Shown here: positions 1-7,558 of the stretch, one piece after another
Position numbering within the stretch: the first letter of the stretch is position 1
How the letters are laid out: each line of letters opens with the position of its first letter
DNA from: Asaia bogorensis
GTDB taxonomy: Bacteria > Pseudomonadota > Alphaproteobacteria > Acetobacterales > Acetobacteraceae
Length of the DNA: 14,307 bases
Reading direction: 5' to 3'
Assembly: GCA_945873675.1 (NCBI GenBank)
Contig: CAMCEP010000042.1
Span: forward strand, 1 to 14,307
Notes under the pieces: model-generated
The model's database searches: none
Told to the model about the DNA's origin: nothing
What the model saw: the letters and a program-made list of their open reading frames with translations, nothing else
Made by a program: the position numbers and the translations under genes

Positions 1-2
1 AT

Positions 3-227
3 CACATCGCATCCGAATGCGAAAGCTTTGCCGGGCTGCTGTCTGGCGTGTTTCCGGGCGGTGACGCGGCGGCTGAGGCGTTTTTCGCCCGCCATCTGCG
101 CCCCTGGGCCGGGCGCTTCTTTGCTGATCTGGAAGGGGCGGAAGCCGCGGGGTTTTACCGCGCCGTCGGCGCGCTGGGCCGCATGGCCATTGAGGTTGAA
201 TTGGCGGCGCAGGAACTGCCCGTCTGA
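3..227 (+). CDS. TorD-family cytoplasmic chaperone, C-terminal part (gene runs off the left edge)
   Basis: An open frame enters from the left edge and stops at TGA 225-227, giving the last 74 residues of a protein. The segment reads as the C-terminal helices of the TorD/DmsD family: a run with HLRPWAGRFF, then DLEGAEAAGFY, then VGALGRMAIEVE near the end. Proteins of this family bind the twin-arginine signal and the immature apoprotein of molybdoenzymes and hold them until the cofactor is inserted. The position, 24 bases before the FdhX-like gene and just ahead of the formate dehydrogenase catalytic gene, says the client is FdhA. The family call rests on this tail and the neighbourhood; the N-terminal two thirds lie outside the window. 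Confidence 0.72.
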   Translation, partial: HIASECESFAGLLSGVFPGGDAAAEAFFARHLRPWAGRFFADLEGAEAAGFYRAVGALGRMAIEVELAAQELPV

Positions 228-251
228 TGTTTTCCGCTGGGAGGCTGGAAT

Positions 252-491
252 ATGAGTGAGAATGAAAAACAAGTCGCGCAACGCCGCGGCTTTCTGAAGA
301 CCCTGGGGCTTGCTGGCGGTGCGGCGGTGGCTGCAACGGCGGCGGAAGCCTCAACCCCGCTGCGCGCCGATGCCGTGCCGGCAGGTACGGCTCGTAAGGA
401 AGGCCAGGCGGATCGTCTGAAGGCGCGCTACCAGCCCAATAGCCCGCATGTACAGGCTTTCTACCGCACCAACGGCTCCAGCGATACATAA
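252..491 (+). CDS. Formate dehydrogenase region Tat-signal protein (FdhX-like)
   Basis: This 79-residue protein has a twin-arginine signal at residues 10-17 (QRRGFLKT), an alanine/glycine-rich hydrophobic stretch to about residue 35, and a short conserved-looking tail with RYQPNSPHVQAFYRTN. Small Tat-signal proteins of this kind sit directly ahead of the catalytic subunit in many proteobacterial formate dehydrogenase operons (called FdhX in Shewanella). The biochemical role is unsettled; an accessory part in maturation or export is usual speculation. The ATG at 252 follows a strong ribosome binding site (GGGAGG, about 240) at good spacing. It ends 15 bases before fdhA, so the two are surely co-transcribed. 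Confidence 0.82.
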   Translation: MSENEKQVAQRRGFLKTLGLAGGAAVAATAAEASTPLRADAVPAGTARKEGQADRLKARYQPNSPHVQAFYRTNGSSDT

Positions 492-506
492 GAAGGGAAG
501 CACCCC

Positions 507-3434
507 ATGCTGATCAAACGCACCGATGGCAAGGCCGCCAAGCAGCGCCTGGCTTCTGCCTATCAGGGGCTTTCCGCCGGCGGGCTCGATCGTCGCGCCT
601 TTTTGCGTCAGGCCGGGCTTGGCGGGGCGGGGCTGGCGGCCCTTGGCGCCATTCCGCTTTCCACCATGCGTCCCGCCGAAGCCGGGCCGATGGATCACAC
701 CAAGCCTGTCCAGCGCGTGAAGAATATCTGCACCCATTGTTCGGTTGGCTGCACCGTGATTGCGGAAGTGCAGAATGGGGTTTGGGTCGGCCAGGAACCC
801 GCTTGGGAATCGCCCATCAATCGCGGCACGCATTGCGCCAAGGGCGCTTCAGTGCGCGAATTGGTGCATGGTGATCGGCGCATCAAATACCCGATGAAGC
901 TGGTGAATGGCCAATGGCAGCGCATGTCCTGGGACAATGCCATCACCGAAATCGCCGACAAGCTGATGGACTCCCGGCAGAAAAGCGGGCCCGACTCCAC
1001 CTTCTTGCTGGGCAGCGCCAAATTTTCCAATGAAGGGGCCTATCTGTTCCGCAAATTTGCGGCCTTCTGGGGCACCAATAACGTGGATCACCAGGCGCGT
1101 ATTTGCCATTCGACCACCGTTGCGGGTGTGGCCAATACCTGGGGTTATGGCGCGCAAACCAATTCCTATAACGACATCCGCAATTCGAAAACCATGATCA
1201 TCATGGGCGGCAATCCGGCGGAAGCGCATCCTGTCAGCCTGCAGCATGTGCTGGCGGGCAAGGAACGGAACCGCGCCAATCTGATTGTGATTGACCCGCG
1301 CTTCACCCGCACCGCCGCGCATGCGAATGAATATGTGCGTATTCGCCCGGGCACGGATATCCCCATCATTTGGGGCATGCTGCACCACATCTTCGCCAAT
1401 GGCTGGGAAGACAAGGAATTCATCCGCCAGCGCGTCTATGGAATGGATGAAATCCGCGCCGAATGCGCCAAGTGGAACCCCGCCGAGGTTGAGCGTGTGA
1501 CCGGCGTGCCGGGCGCGCAGCTCAAGAAGGTCGCGGAAATGTTTGCGACGCAAAAGCCCGCGACGCTGATCTGGTGCATGGGGGCCACGCAGAAAACCGT
1601 GGGCACCGCCAATGTGCGCGCCTTCTCCATCCTGCTGCTCGCCACCGGCAATGTTGGTTCGGAAGGCACGGGTGCGAATATCTTCCGCGGGCATTGCAAT
1701 GTGCAGGGCGCGACGGATTTCGGGCTCGATGTCACGACACTGCCGGCTTATTACGGGCTGGACGAAAACGCTTGGCGGCATTGGTCGCGCGTTTGGAACG
1801 TGCCTTATGAATCCATGGTGGCGCGCTTTGACAGCCCCGCCATGATGGGCACGCCTGGCATCCCGACCACACGGTATTTCGATGCCGTGACGCTGCCCAG
1901 GGATCAGGTGCAGCAACGTGACAATCTGAAGGCCATGGTCGTGTTCGGCCATGGCGGCAATACTGTCACGCGCATGCCGGAAGCCGTGAAAGGGCTGGAA
2001 GCGCTCGATCTGCTGGTGGTGGCCGATCCGCATCCGACAACCTTCGCCGTTCTCGCGAACCGCAAGGAAAACACCTATCTGCTGCCGATCTGCACGCAGT
2101 TTGAATGCGCGGGCAGCCGCACGGCTTCCAACCGTTCCGTCCAATGGGGCGATCAGGTGGTGAAGCCGATTTTTGAGAGCAAGAATGATTATGAGGTGAT
2201 GTATCGCCTCGCCGGCGCCCTGGACCGGGCGGCTGAGAAGCGCAATATGCCAATCCGCTTCCAGGCCGATATCTTCAAATCCATTGAAGTGCGCGGTCAG
2301 GAACCGGTGGCCGAGAGCATCCTGCGGGAGATCAATCGCGGGGCGATCAGCACGGGCTATACGGGCCAATCGCCGGAACGCTTGAAGGCGCATATGGCGC
2401 ATCAGGACAAGTTCGATCTGGTGACCTTGCGCGCCAAGGCGGATGCGCCGGCCGAAATCAAGGGCGATTTCTACGGCCTGCCTTGGCCCTGCTGGGGCAC
2501 GCCGGAAATGCGCCATCCGGGCACGCATATCCTCTACAACACTAACCTGCATGTGAAGGAAGGCGGCGGCACCTTCCGCGCGCGCTTTGGCGTGGAACGT
2601 GAAGGCAAGACGCTGCTGGCGGAGGGTTCCTATTCCAAGGGCTCGGAAATTACCGATGGCTATCCGGAATTCACCACCGCAGTGATGCAACGCCTGGGTT
2701 GGGACGCTGAGTTCACCGAAGCCGAACGCGCATCGCTCGCGCGCCAGGGCGGTAGCGCTTCCTGGGCGACGGATCTTTCCATGGGGATCATTCGCATCAC
2801 GATGAATCACGGCGTGATGGCTTACGGCAATGCCAAGGCGCGCGCCGTGGCTTGGAACCTGCCTGATCCTGTGCCGGTGCATCGTGAGCCCATCTATACG
2901 CCGCGCACTGATCTGATCGCACAATATCCGACGCTGCCAGATCGGCGCGGCTTCCGCCTGCCGCATCTGGGGCAGACGGTGCAGAACCGTTCGCATCAGG
3001 TGGCGCCGAATTTCCCGATCATCCTGTCTTCCGGGCGCCTGGTTGAATATGAAGGCGGCGGGGAAGAAACGCGGTCCAATAAATGGCTTGCGGAATTGCA
3101 GCAGGATATGTTCGTAGAAATCAGCCCGCAGGATGCCGCCGCGCGCAATATCCGCGATGGTGCCTGGGTGTTGGTGACGGGCCCTGAAATGCCCGCCGGC
3201 AAAGCAAGCCGCATGAAGGCTATGGTGACGGAACGCGTCGGGCCCGGTGTGGCCTGGATGCCCTTCCACTTCGCTGGCTGGTTCATGCAGGAAGATCAGC
3301 GCGGCAAGTATCCGTCTGGCACGGACCCGATTGTGCTTGGCGAAAGCGTCAATGCAATAACTACCTATGGCTATGACCCGGTTACCTTCATGCAGGAAAC
3401 CAAGGTCACGCTTTGTCAGATCCGCGCGGCATAA
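507..3434 (+). CDS. fdhA: Formate dehydrogenase catalytic (alpha) subunit, Tat-exported, Cys-containing
   Basis: A 975-residue molybdopterin oxidoreductase that oxidises formate to CO2 at a molybdenum bis-MGD centre. A Tat motif (DRRAFLRQAG, residues 28-37) with a hydrophobic stretch to about 59 predicts export to the periplasm. C75, C78, C82 and C110 bind a [4Fe-4S] cluster, followed by K112, the usual electron-relay lysine. The metal ligand is C200 (TGC at 1104-1106) followed by H201, within ARICHSTTVAGVANTWGYG, so this is a cysteine form with no in-frame UGA. The C-terminal cofactor-binding domain starts about residue 836 (PIILSSGR). The length is close to the Wolinella/Shewanella-type enzymes and shorter than E. 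coli FdnG (about 1015). The ATG at 507 has GAAGGGAAG just upstream. The gene is complete and is followed by fdhB and fdhC. Confidence 0.95.
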   Translation: MLIKRTDGKAAKQRLASAYQGLSAGGLDRRAFLRQAGLGGAGLAALGAIPLSTMRPAEAGPMDHTKPVQRVKNICTHCSVGCTVIAEVQNGVWVGQEPAWESPINRGTHCAKGASVRELVHGDRRIKYPMKLVNGQWQRMSWDNAITEIADKLMDSRQKSGPDSTFLLGSAKFSNEGAYLFRKFAAFWGTNNVDHQARICHSTTVAGVANTWGYGAQTNSYNDIRNSKTMIIMGGNPAEAHPVSLQHVLAGKERNRANLIVIDPRFTRTAAHANEYVRIRPGTDIPIIWGMLHHIFANGWEDKEFIRQRVYGMDEIRAECAKWNPAEVERVTGVPGAQLKKVAEMFATQKPATLIWCMGATQKTVGTANVRAFSILLLATGNVGSEGTGANIFRGHCNVQGATDFGLDVTTLPAYYGLDENAWRHWSRVWNVPYESMVARFDSPAMMGTPGIPTTRYFDAVTLPRDQVQQRDNLKAMVVFGHGGNTVTRMPEAVKGLEALDLLVVADPHPTTFAVLANRKENTYLLPICTQFECAGSRTASNRSVQWGDQVVKPIFESKNDYEVMYRLAGALDRAAEKRNMPIRFQADIFKSIEVRGQEPVAESILREINRGAISTGYTGQSPERLKAHMAHQDKFDLVTLRAKADAPAEIKGDFYGLPWPCWGTPEMRHPGTHILYNTNLHVKEGGGTFRARFGVEREGKTLLAEGSYSKGSEITDGYPEFTTAVMQRLGWDAEFTEAERASLARQGGSASWATDLSMGIIRITMNHGVMAYGNAKARAVAWNLPDPVPVHREPIYTPRTDLIAQYPTLPDRRGFRLPHLGQTVQNRSHQVAPNFPIILSSGRLVEYEGGGEETRSNKWLAELQQDMFVEISPQDAAARNIRDGAWVLVTGPEMPAGKASRMKAMVTERVGPGVAWMPFHFAGWFMQEDQRGKYPSGTDPIVLGESVNAITTYGYDPVTFMQETKVTLCQIRAA

Positions 3435-3449
3435 GGGAGGACCAGAAAC

Positions 3450-4046
3450 ATGGCCCGCATGAAATTCCTGTTGGACGCGGAACGCTGCATCGAATGCAAT
3501 GCCTGCGTCACGGCGTGCAAAAACGAACATGAAGTGCCCTGGGGCATTAATCGCCGGCGCGTTGTCACCATCAATGACGGCAAGCCGGGGGAGCGTTCCA
3601 TCTCCATGGCCTGCATGCATTGCACGGATGCGCCTTGCGCCGCCGTCTGCCCGGTTTCCTGCTTCTACACCACAGCCGATGCCGTGGTGCTGCATGACAA
3701 GGACCTTTGCATCGGCTGCGGTTATTGCTTCTACGCCTGCCCCTTCGGCGCGCCACAATATCCGCGCCTTGGCAATTTCGGCTCTCGCGGGAAGATGGAT
3801 AAGTGCACCTTCTGCGCTGGCGGCCCGCAGGCCGATAATACCCAGGCGGAATATATCCAATACGGGTCGAACCGTTTGGCCGAAGGCAAGCTGCCGCTTT
3901 GCGCTGAAATGTGCTCGACCAAGGCGCTGCTCGCGGGTGATGGTCAGATCATTGCCTCTATCTATCGCGAACGCGTGCAAAAGCGCGGTTATGGGACGGG
4001 CGCCTGGGGTTGGCGCACGGCCTATCGCGAAACGGTTGCGATCTGA
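3450..4046 (+). CDS. fdhB: Formate dehydrogenase iron-sulfur (beta) subunit, four [4Fe-4S] clusters
   Basis: A 198-residue ferredoxin-like protein that carries electrons from FdhA to the cytochrome b subunit. Sixteen cysteines in four sets fit four [4Fe-4S] clusters: C13/16/19/23, C55/58/63/67, C87/90/93/97 and C119/122/151/155. It has no signal peptide, so it should be exported piggy-back with FdhA through the Tat system. It lacks the C-terminal membrane helix that lengthens E. coli FdnH/FdoH to about 300 residues, matching the shorter beta subunits of the Wolinella/Shewanella type; membrane attachment must come through FdhC alone. The start ATG follows GGGAGG at 3435-3440, directly after the fdhA stop. 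fdhC begins 15 bases beyond its stop. Confidence 0.93.
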   Translation: MARMKFLLDAERCIECNACVTACKNEHEVPWGINRRRVVTINDGKPGERSISMACMHCTDAPCAAVCPVSCFYTTADAVVLHDKDLCIGCGYCFYACPFGAPQYPRLGNFGSRGKMDKCTFCAGGPQADNTQAEYIQYGSNRLAEGKLPLCAEMCSTKALLAGDGQIIASIYRERVQKRGYGTGAWGWRTAYRETVAI

Positions 4047-4060
4047 AGGGTGAGAGCATC

Positions 4061-5050
4061 ATGAAACTCCGCATCCTTGCCCTGCTTGCCGCGCTGATGA
4101 TGGGCGCGGCGGCACCCGCCATCGCGCAAACCGCGCCGCGCGCCGCTTCCATGGCTGAAGAGATGGAAGTGCAGGCGTTGCTGCGCGGTGGCAGCATCCA
4201 AGGCCGCATTTCCATCCCTGATGAAAAGGCCGCGACCCTTATTCAGCCCGAAGGCCGCGAATGGCGCGAATTCCACAATGTGACACTCGCTTGGGTCGGT
4301 GGCATCGCGGTGCTTGGCATGCTGGCTGTGCTGGTGTTCTTCCGCCTTTCCAAGGGCCGCATCCCGATTGAAGGCGGCCCTTCAGGGCGTACCCTTCAGC
4401 GCTTCAATATTCTGGAACGCGCCAATCACTGGATGGTCGCTTCCTGCTTCATCATCCTGGGGCTGTCTGGCCTGAACCTGACCTTCGGGCGGCACATCCT
4501 GCTGCCGGTAGTGGGGCCTGAGGCTTTCACCGCCATCAGCCAATGGGGCAAATACGCGCATAACTTCCTGGCCTTCCCCTTCACGCTTGGCTTGGTTGTC
4601 ATGCTGCTGATCTGGGTGAAGGACAATATCCCGAATGCGCGCGACATTGCCTGGTTCAAGGCGGGCGGCGGGCTGATTGGGAATGAACACCCGCAAGCTG
4701 GCCGCTTCAATGGCGGGCAGAAGATGGTCTTCTGGATCACGGTGCTGGGTGGCGCGGTGGTCGCGGTTTCCGGCTATCTGCTGGTCTTCCCCTTCTTCTT
4801 CACCGGCATGGAAGGGATGCAGCTTAGCCACATCATCCATAGCCTGCTTTCCGTGCTGATGATTGCGGCGATGCTGGCCCATATCTATATCGGATCTGTC
4901 GGTATGGATGGCGCCTTTGATGCCATGGGCACGGGCCAGGTGGATCTGAACTGGGCCAAGCAGCATCACGGGCTTTGGGTGCAGGAAGAACTGGCCAAGG
5001 GCCGTACGGTTGCACCCCCGCCCGGTGCCAAAGCCTCCGGCGCAGATTAG
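4061..5050 (+). CDS. fdhC: Formate dehydrogenase cytochrome b (gamma) subunit with N-terminal signal peptide
   Basis: A 329-residue membrane protein that anchors the enzyme and passes electrons to quinone. It opens with a signal-peptide-like stretch (MKLRILALLA to about residue 23), then a roughly 45-residue polar segment, a first membrane helix (about 74-94), and the four-helix cytochrome b core (about 122-142, 165-186, 222-246, 256-280). Candidate heme histidines are H123, H167, H257 or H260, and H274. The frame stays open back to 4010 inside fdhB, but the ATG at 4061 is chosen because it begins the signal peptide and follows GAAGGGTGAG (4045-4054). The extra N-terminal helix and signal sequence distinguish it from the shorter E. 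coli FdnI. It is the last gene of the operon; its TAG stop lies inside an inverted repeat. Confidence 0.9.
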   Translation: MKLRILALLAALMMGAAAPAIAQTAPRAASMAEEMEVQALLRGGSIQGRISIPDEKAATLIQPEGREWREFHNVTLAWVGGIAVLGMLAVLVFFRLSKGRIPIEGGPSGRTLQRFNILERANHWMVASCFIILGLSGLNLTFGRHILLPVVGPEAFTAISQWGKYAHNFLAFPFTLGLVVMLLIWVKDNIPNARDIAWFKAGGGLIGNEHPQAGRFNGGQKMVFWITVLGGAVVAVSGYLLVFPFFFTGMEGMQLSHIIHSLLSVLMIAAMLAHIYIGSVGMDGAFDAMGTGQVDLNWAKQHHGLWVQEELAKGRTVAPPPGAKASGAD

Positions 5051-5089
5051 AGCGTGTTGCGTTCACATGTGTTCACGCCACCCGCTCTA
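5048..5089. repeat. Inverted repeat over the fdhC stop codon; possible weak terminator
   Basis: TAGAGCG (5048-5054) pairs perfectly with CGCTCTA (5083-5089). Inside the loop, GCGT (5059-5062) pairs with ACGC (5075-5078) around the palindrome ACATGT. A T-rich run (TTGTTTTT, 5095-5102) follows six bases later, so the structure could act as a weak terminator for the fdh operon. The stem is short and the T-run is displaced, so termination is only a guess; it may instead be one half of a dispersed palindromic element. Confidence 0.4.
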
Positions 5090-5152
5090 CCTCGTTGTTT
5101 TTCGAGCATCTTCACACGTTCAGATGATTCCATCTGAACGTGATCTGCTCTG
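5084..5152. repeat. Palindromic intergenic element with a perfect 12-bp hairpin
   Basis: CACGTTCAGATG (5115-5126) and CATCTGAACGTG (5131-5142) are perfect reverse complements around the 4-base loop ATTC. Outside them GAGCA (5104-5108) pairs with TGCTC (5146-5150) across an uneven internal loop, and a small dyad CTCG/CGAG (5091-5094, 5103-5106) flanks the T-run. No T-run follows the main stem, so it is not a standard Rho-independent terminator. The layout (GCTCTAC, then TTGTTTTT, then a stem, then TGCTCT) resembles the short intergenic palindromic repeats scattered in many alphaproteobacterial genomes. That resemblance is from memory, and only this copy is visible. Confidence 0.6.
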
Positions 5153-5160
5153 ATCGCCCC

Positions 5161-5679
5161 ATGCGCGTGATCGGCCTCGCCGGCTGGAGCGGGGCCGGCA
5201 AAACCACCTTGATGGTGAAACTGATCCCCTGCCTGATTAGGCGGGGGATTGGTGTTTCTACCCTGAAGCATGCGCATCATCGCTTTGATGTGGATGTGCC
5301 GGGGAAGGATTCCTGGCAGCATCGGCAGGCCGGCGCACAGCAGGTGATGGTGGCATCCGGCGCGCGTTGGGCACTGATGACCGAGCTACGCGACAGCCCC
5401 GAACCGCGCCTTCCGGAATTGATCGCGCGCATGGACCCGGTTGATCTGCTGATTGTGGAAGGCTTCAAGCGCGACGCGCATCCGAAGCTTGAAGTGCATC
5501 GCGCTGCCAATGCCAAGCCCTGGATGCACCCGGATATGCCCGGCATTGTCGCGGTGGCATCCGATACGGCTCCGCCTTATGATCTGCCCCGCGCCGGGCT
5601 GGATGAGGTGGAAGCCATCGCCGATCTGGTGCTGGCCTATGCAAAGGTGATCAAGGATATTCCCTGGACGGAGGGGTAA
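5161..5679 (+). CDS. mobB: Molybdopterin-guanine dinucleotide biosynthesis protein B
   Basis: A 172-residue P-loop GTP-binding protein that assists MobA and target enzymes in making or delivering the guanylylated molybdenum cofactor. The Walker A motif GWSGAGKTT is at residues 8-16, followed by the family hallmark LKHAHHRFDVD and PGKDSWQHRQAGA, and later LLIVEGFK. Length is normal for MobB. The ATG at 5161 is chosen because MRVIGLAG matches where the family begins; a GTG at 5140 in the same frame would add seven residues and lies in the right arm of the hairpin. Neither start has a clear Shine-Dalgarno sequence. The stop overlaps moeA by one base. FdhA upstream is a likely client. Confidence 0.93.
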   Translation: MRVIGLAGWSGAGKTTLMVKLIPCLIRRGIGVSTLKHAHHRFDVDVPGKDSWQHRQAGAQQVMVASGARWALMTELRDSPEPRLPELIARMDPVDLLIVEGFKRDAHPKLEVHRAANAKPWMHPDMPGIVAVASDTAPPYDLPRAGLDEVEAIADLVLAYAKVIKDIPWTEG

Positions 5680-6929
5680 TGGCGCAGCTTTCGGATGATT
5701 GCTTCGCCTTTGGCGGCGCGCTGATGGCGGTGGAAGAAGCCCAGGCGCTTATCCTGGAACGCATCCCCCCCGCCACTGGCGAAGAATCCGTGCCGCTATC
5801 CGCCGCACGCGGGCGTGTGCTGGCCGCACCCCTGATGGCGCCCTTGCCCCTGCCGCCCTTCTTCAACGCTGCCGTGGATGGCTGGGCCTTTCGCCATGCG
5901 GATTTGACGCCGGGGGCCGAGACCTCGCTCACCGAGGTTGGCCGCATCGCCGCTGGGCAGGCTGCGCCGCGCGCCCTGGCCGCCGGTGAAACCATGCGCG
6001 TTTTCACCGGCGCCCCCATGCCCCCGGGCGCCGATACCGCCGTGATGCAGGAAGATGTCCGCCGCGACGGTGCCGTGATTTTCATTCCCCCCGGCCTTAA
6101 GCCGGGCGCCAATGCACGCCCGGCAGGTGAGGATATCGCAGCCGGTGTGCTGGCGCTGCCTGAGGGCAAAAGGCTCGGCCCCGCTGAGATTGGGCTGGCC
6201 GCCGCTTTGGGGCAGGCGCGGCTTACGGTGCGCCCGCGCTTGAAGGTCGGCGTGTTTTCCACCGGCGATGAATTGGCAAGCCCCGGCAGCGCGCTTGGCC
6301 CCGCGCAAAGCTATGACAGTAACCGCTTCACCCTGCTGGCGCTGCTGGCCGCGCTGCCGGTGGAAGCGCATGATCTTGGCATCCTGCCTGATAACCGCGC
6401 CGCGACCGAAGCCGCTTTGCATAACGCCGCCACGAGCCATGATCTGCTGCTGACCAGCGGCGGGGTTTCGACCGGAGAGGAAGACCATGTGCGCGCCGCC
6501 ATCGAAGCGGGCGGGCGCTTGGTGTTTTGGCGCCTGGCCGTGAAGCCTGGCCGGCCCGCCGCTATGGGGCTGGTGCGCGGTACGCCCGTGCTGGGCCTGC
6601 CGGGCAATCCCGTGGCTGCGGTGGTAACATTTCTGCATCTGGCGCGGCCTTTGGTGCTGCGCCTGGCTGGCGCCCTGCCGGAAGTCCTGCCGCGCTTTGT
6701 GGCAGAGGCGGATTTCACCTATCGCAAGAAAGCCGGCCGGCGCGAATATGTCCGCGTCAGCCTCCATGCCACGGGCGGCCTGCCGCGCGCGCAGAAATTT
6801 GCCCGTGAAGGGGCGGGGCTGCTGACATCCCTCACGCAATCCGATGCTTTTGTGGAATTGGGTGAGGGGGTTACGGCGGTCAGCCCCGGGGACCCTGTGG
6901 CGGTGCTGCCGTTTGGGGCGGTGTTTTGA
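5679..6929 (+). CDS. moeA: Molybdopterin molybdenumtransferase MoeA
   Basis: A 416-residue cytosolic enzyme that inserts molybdenum into adenylylated molybdopterin. Visible motifs, in order: VDGWAF (66-71, usually DGYA), TGAPMPPGAD (110-119), STGDEL (194-199), TSGGVSTG (259-266), KPGRPA (289-294) and LPGNPVA (307-313), then the C-terminal domain from about 340. The central part is the MoCF-biosynthesis (MogA-like) fold. The start ATG shares one base with the mobB stop (TAATG) and follows GGAGGGG, so the two genes are translationally coupled. With mobB it supplies the cofactor for enzymes such as the adjacent formate dehydrogenase. Length and motifs are normal; a W replaces the common Y in DGYA. 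Confidence 0.95.
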   Translation: MAQLSDDCFAFGGALMAVEEAQALILERIPPATGEESVPLSAARGRVLAAPLMAPLPLPPFFNAAVDGWAFRHADLTPGAETSLTEVGRIAAGQAAPRALAAGETMRVFTGAPMPPGADTAVMQEDVRRDGAVIFIPPGLKPGANARPAGEDIAAGVLALPEGKRLGPAEIGLAAALGQARLTVRPRLKVGVFSTGDELASPGSALGPAQSYDSNRFTLLALLAALPVEAHDLGILPDNRAATEAALHNAATSHDLLLTSGGVSTGEEDHVRAAIEAGGRLVFWRLAVKPGRPAAMGLVRGTPVLGLPGNPVAAVVTFLHLARPLVLRLAGALPEVLPRFVAEADFTYRKKAGRREYVRVSLHATGGLPRAQKFAREGAGLLTSLTQSDAFVELGEGVTAVSPGDPVAVLPFGAVF

Positions 6930-6955
6930 GCGGGGGCTTGCAAAATAAACGCCTG

Positions 6956-7558
6956 CTATCTGCGTAACAGGGCGCGCACCACCTCTGCATGGCCTTGATG
7001 GCGCGGGCCTTCATCCAGCAATACGGTACCTTCCAGCAATTCCAGCACCTCAAGGCCCGCGAAGCATTCTTCGACAATCGCGCGGCTCCAGAGCAATTCG
7101 CGCAGCTTCGGCCCACCGCTGCGCCGGCCTTCCTGCGCTGGCGTAAAGCATTCCAGCACTAGCAAGCCACCGGGCGCGAGCGCGGCCAAAGCGCTTCGTG
7201 TGGCCCGTGCCCGGTCTTCCGGCGGCAGATGCACAAAAATCCAGGCAATCAGGTCAAACTGCGCGCGCGGCCAATCCCAGGCCGCAACATCCGCCGTGAC
7301 GGTTTGCAGCGCCACGCCGCGCTGCCGGGCGAGCGAGGCTGCCTTGCTGAGGCCCACGCCGGACCAATCCACCGAGGTAACCTGAAGCCCCTGCGCCGCC
7401 AGCCAGACGCCATTGCGCCCTTCACCATCACCCACTGCCAGTGCCCGCATCCCAGGGCGCAGGCGATGCGCCTGGGATTGCAAATAAAGGTTCGGCGCTT
7501 CGCCAAACTCAAAGCCGCCATTTTGGTAGCGTTCATCCCAGGCCAGGCTTGTGCTCAT
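6956..7558 (-). CDS. Class I SAM-dependent methyltransferase, TehB-like
   Basis: A 200-residue cytosolic methyltransferase. Motif I is at residues 39-49 (ALAVGDGEGRN, near the typical LDLGCGEGRN of TehB/thiopurine-type methyltransferases), with the acidic ribose-binding residue in SVDWSG (62-67). FDLIAWIFVHLP and LAPGGLLVLE follow as later motifs. The substrate cannot be told. The frame is open nine codons further upstream, but the ATG at 7558 is chosen because it forms an ATGA overlap with the stop of the cupin gene and follows AGGAAG. It is the last gene of the gloB operon and converges on moeA, with 26 bases between them and no convincing terminator hairpin. Confidence 0.8.
   Translation of the reverse strand: MSTSLAWDERYQNGGFEFGEAPNLYLQSQAHRLRPGMRALAVGDGEGRNGVWLAAQGLQVTSVDWSGVGLSKAASLARQRGVALQTVTADVAAWDWPRAQFDLIAWIFVHLPPEDRARATRSALAALAPGGLLVLECFTPAQEGRRSGGPKLRELLWSRAIVEECFAGLEVLELLEGTVLLDEGPRHQGHAEVVRALLRR

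Noticed and set aside
28..255. A 75-residue plus-strand frame at the left edge
   Set aside because: It is out of frame with the TorD-like tail ending at 227, which carries recognisable family sequence; this frame is Arg/Pro/Cys-rich noise.
849..3980. A 1043-residue open frame on the minus strand opposite fdhA and fdhB
   Set aside because: It is antisense to two genes with full catalytic motifs, its translation is rich in His, Arg and Ala with no recognisable domain, and such long shadow frames are expected opposite GC-rich genes with G/C third positions.
5115..5142. The 12-bp hairpin as a standard Rho-independent terminator
   Set aside because: The right arm is followed by ATCTGCTCTG instead of a T-run, so termination would need another mechanism; it is kept as a repeat.
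5796..6839. A 347-residue minus-strand open frame opposite moeA
   Set aside because: Same shadow effect; moeA has every family motif and a coupled start, while this frame shows low-complexity composition and no domain.
6930..6955. Possible bidirectional terminator between moeA and the convergent methyltransferase gene
   Set aside because: No stem of six or more base pairs and no suitable T-run could be found by eye in this short gap.
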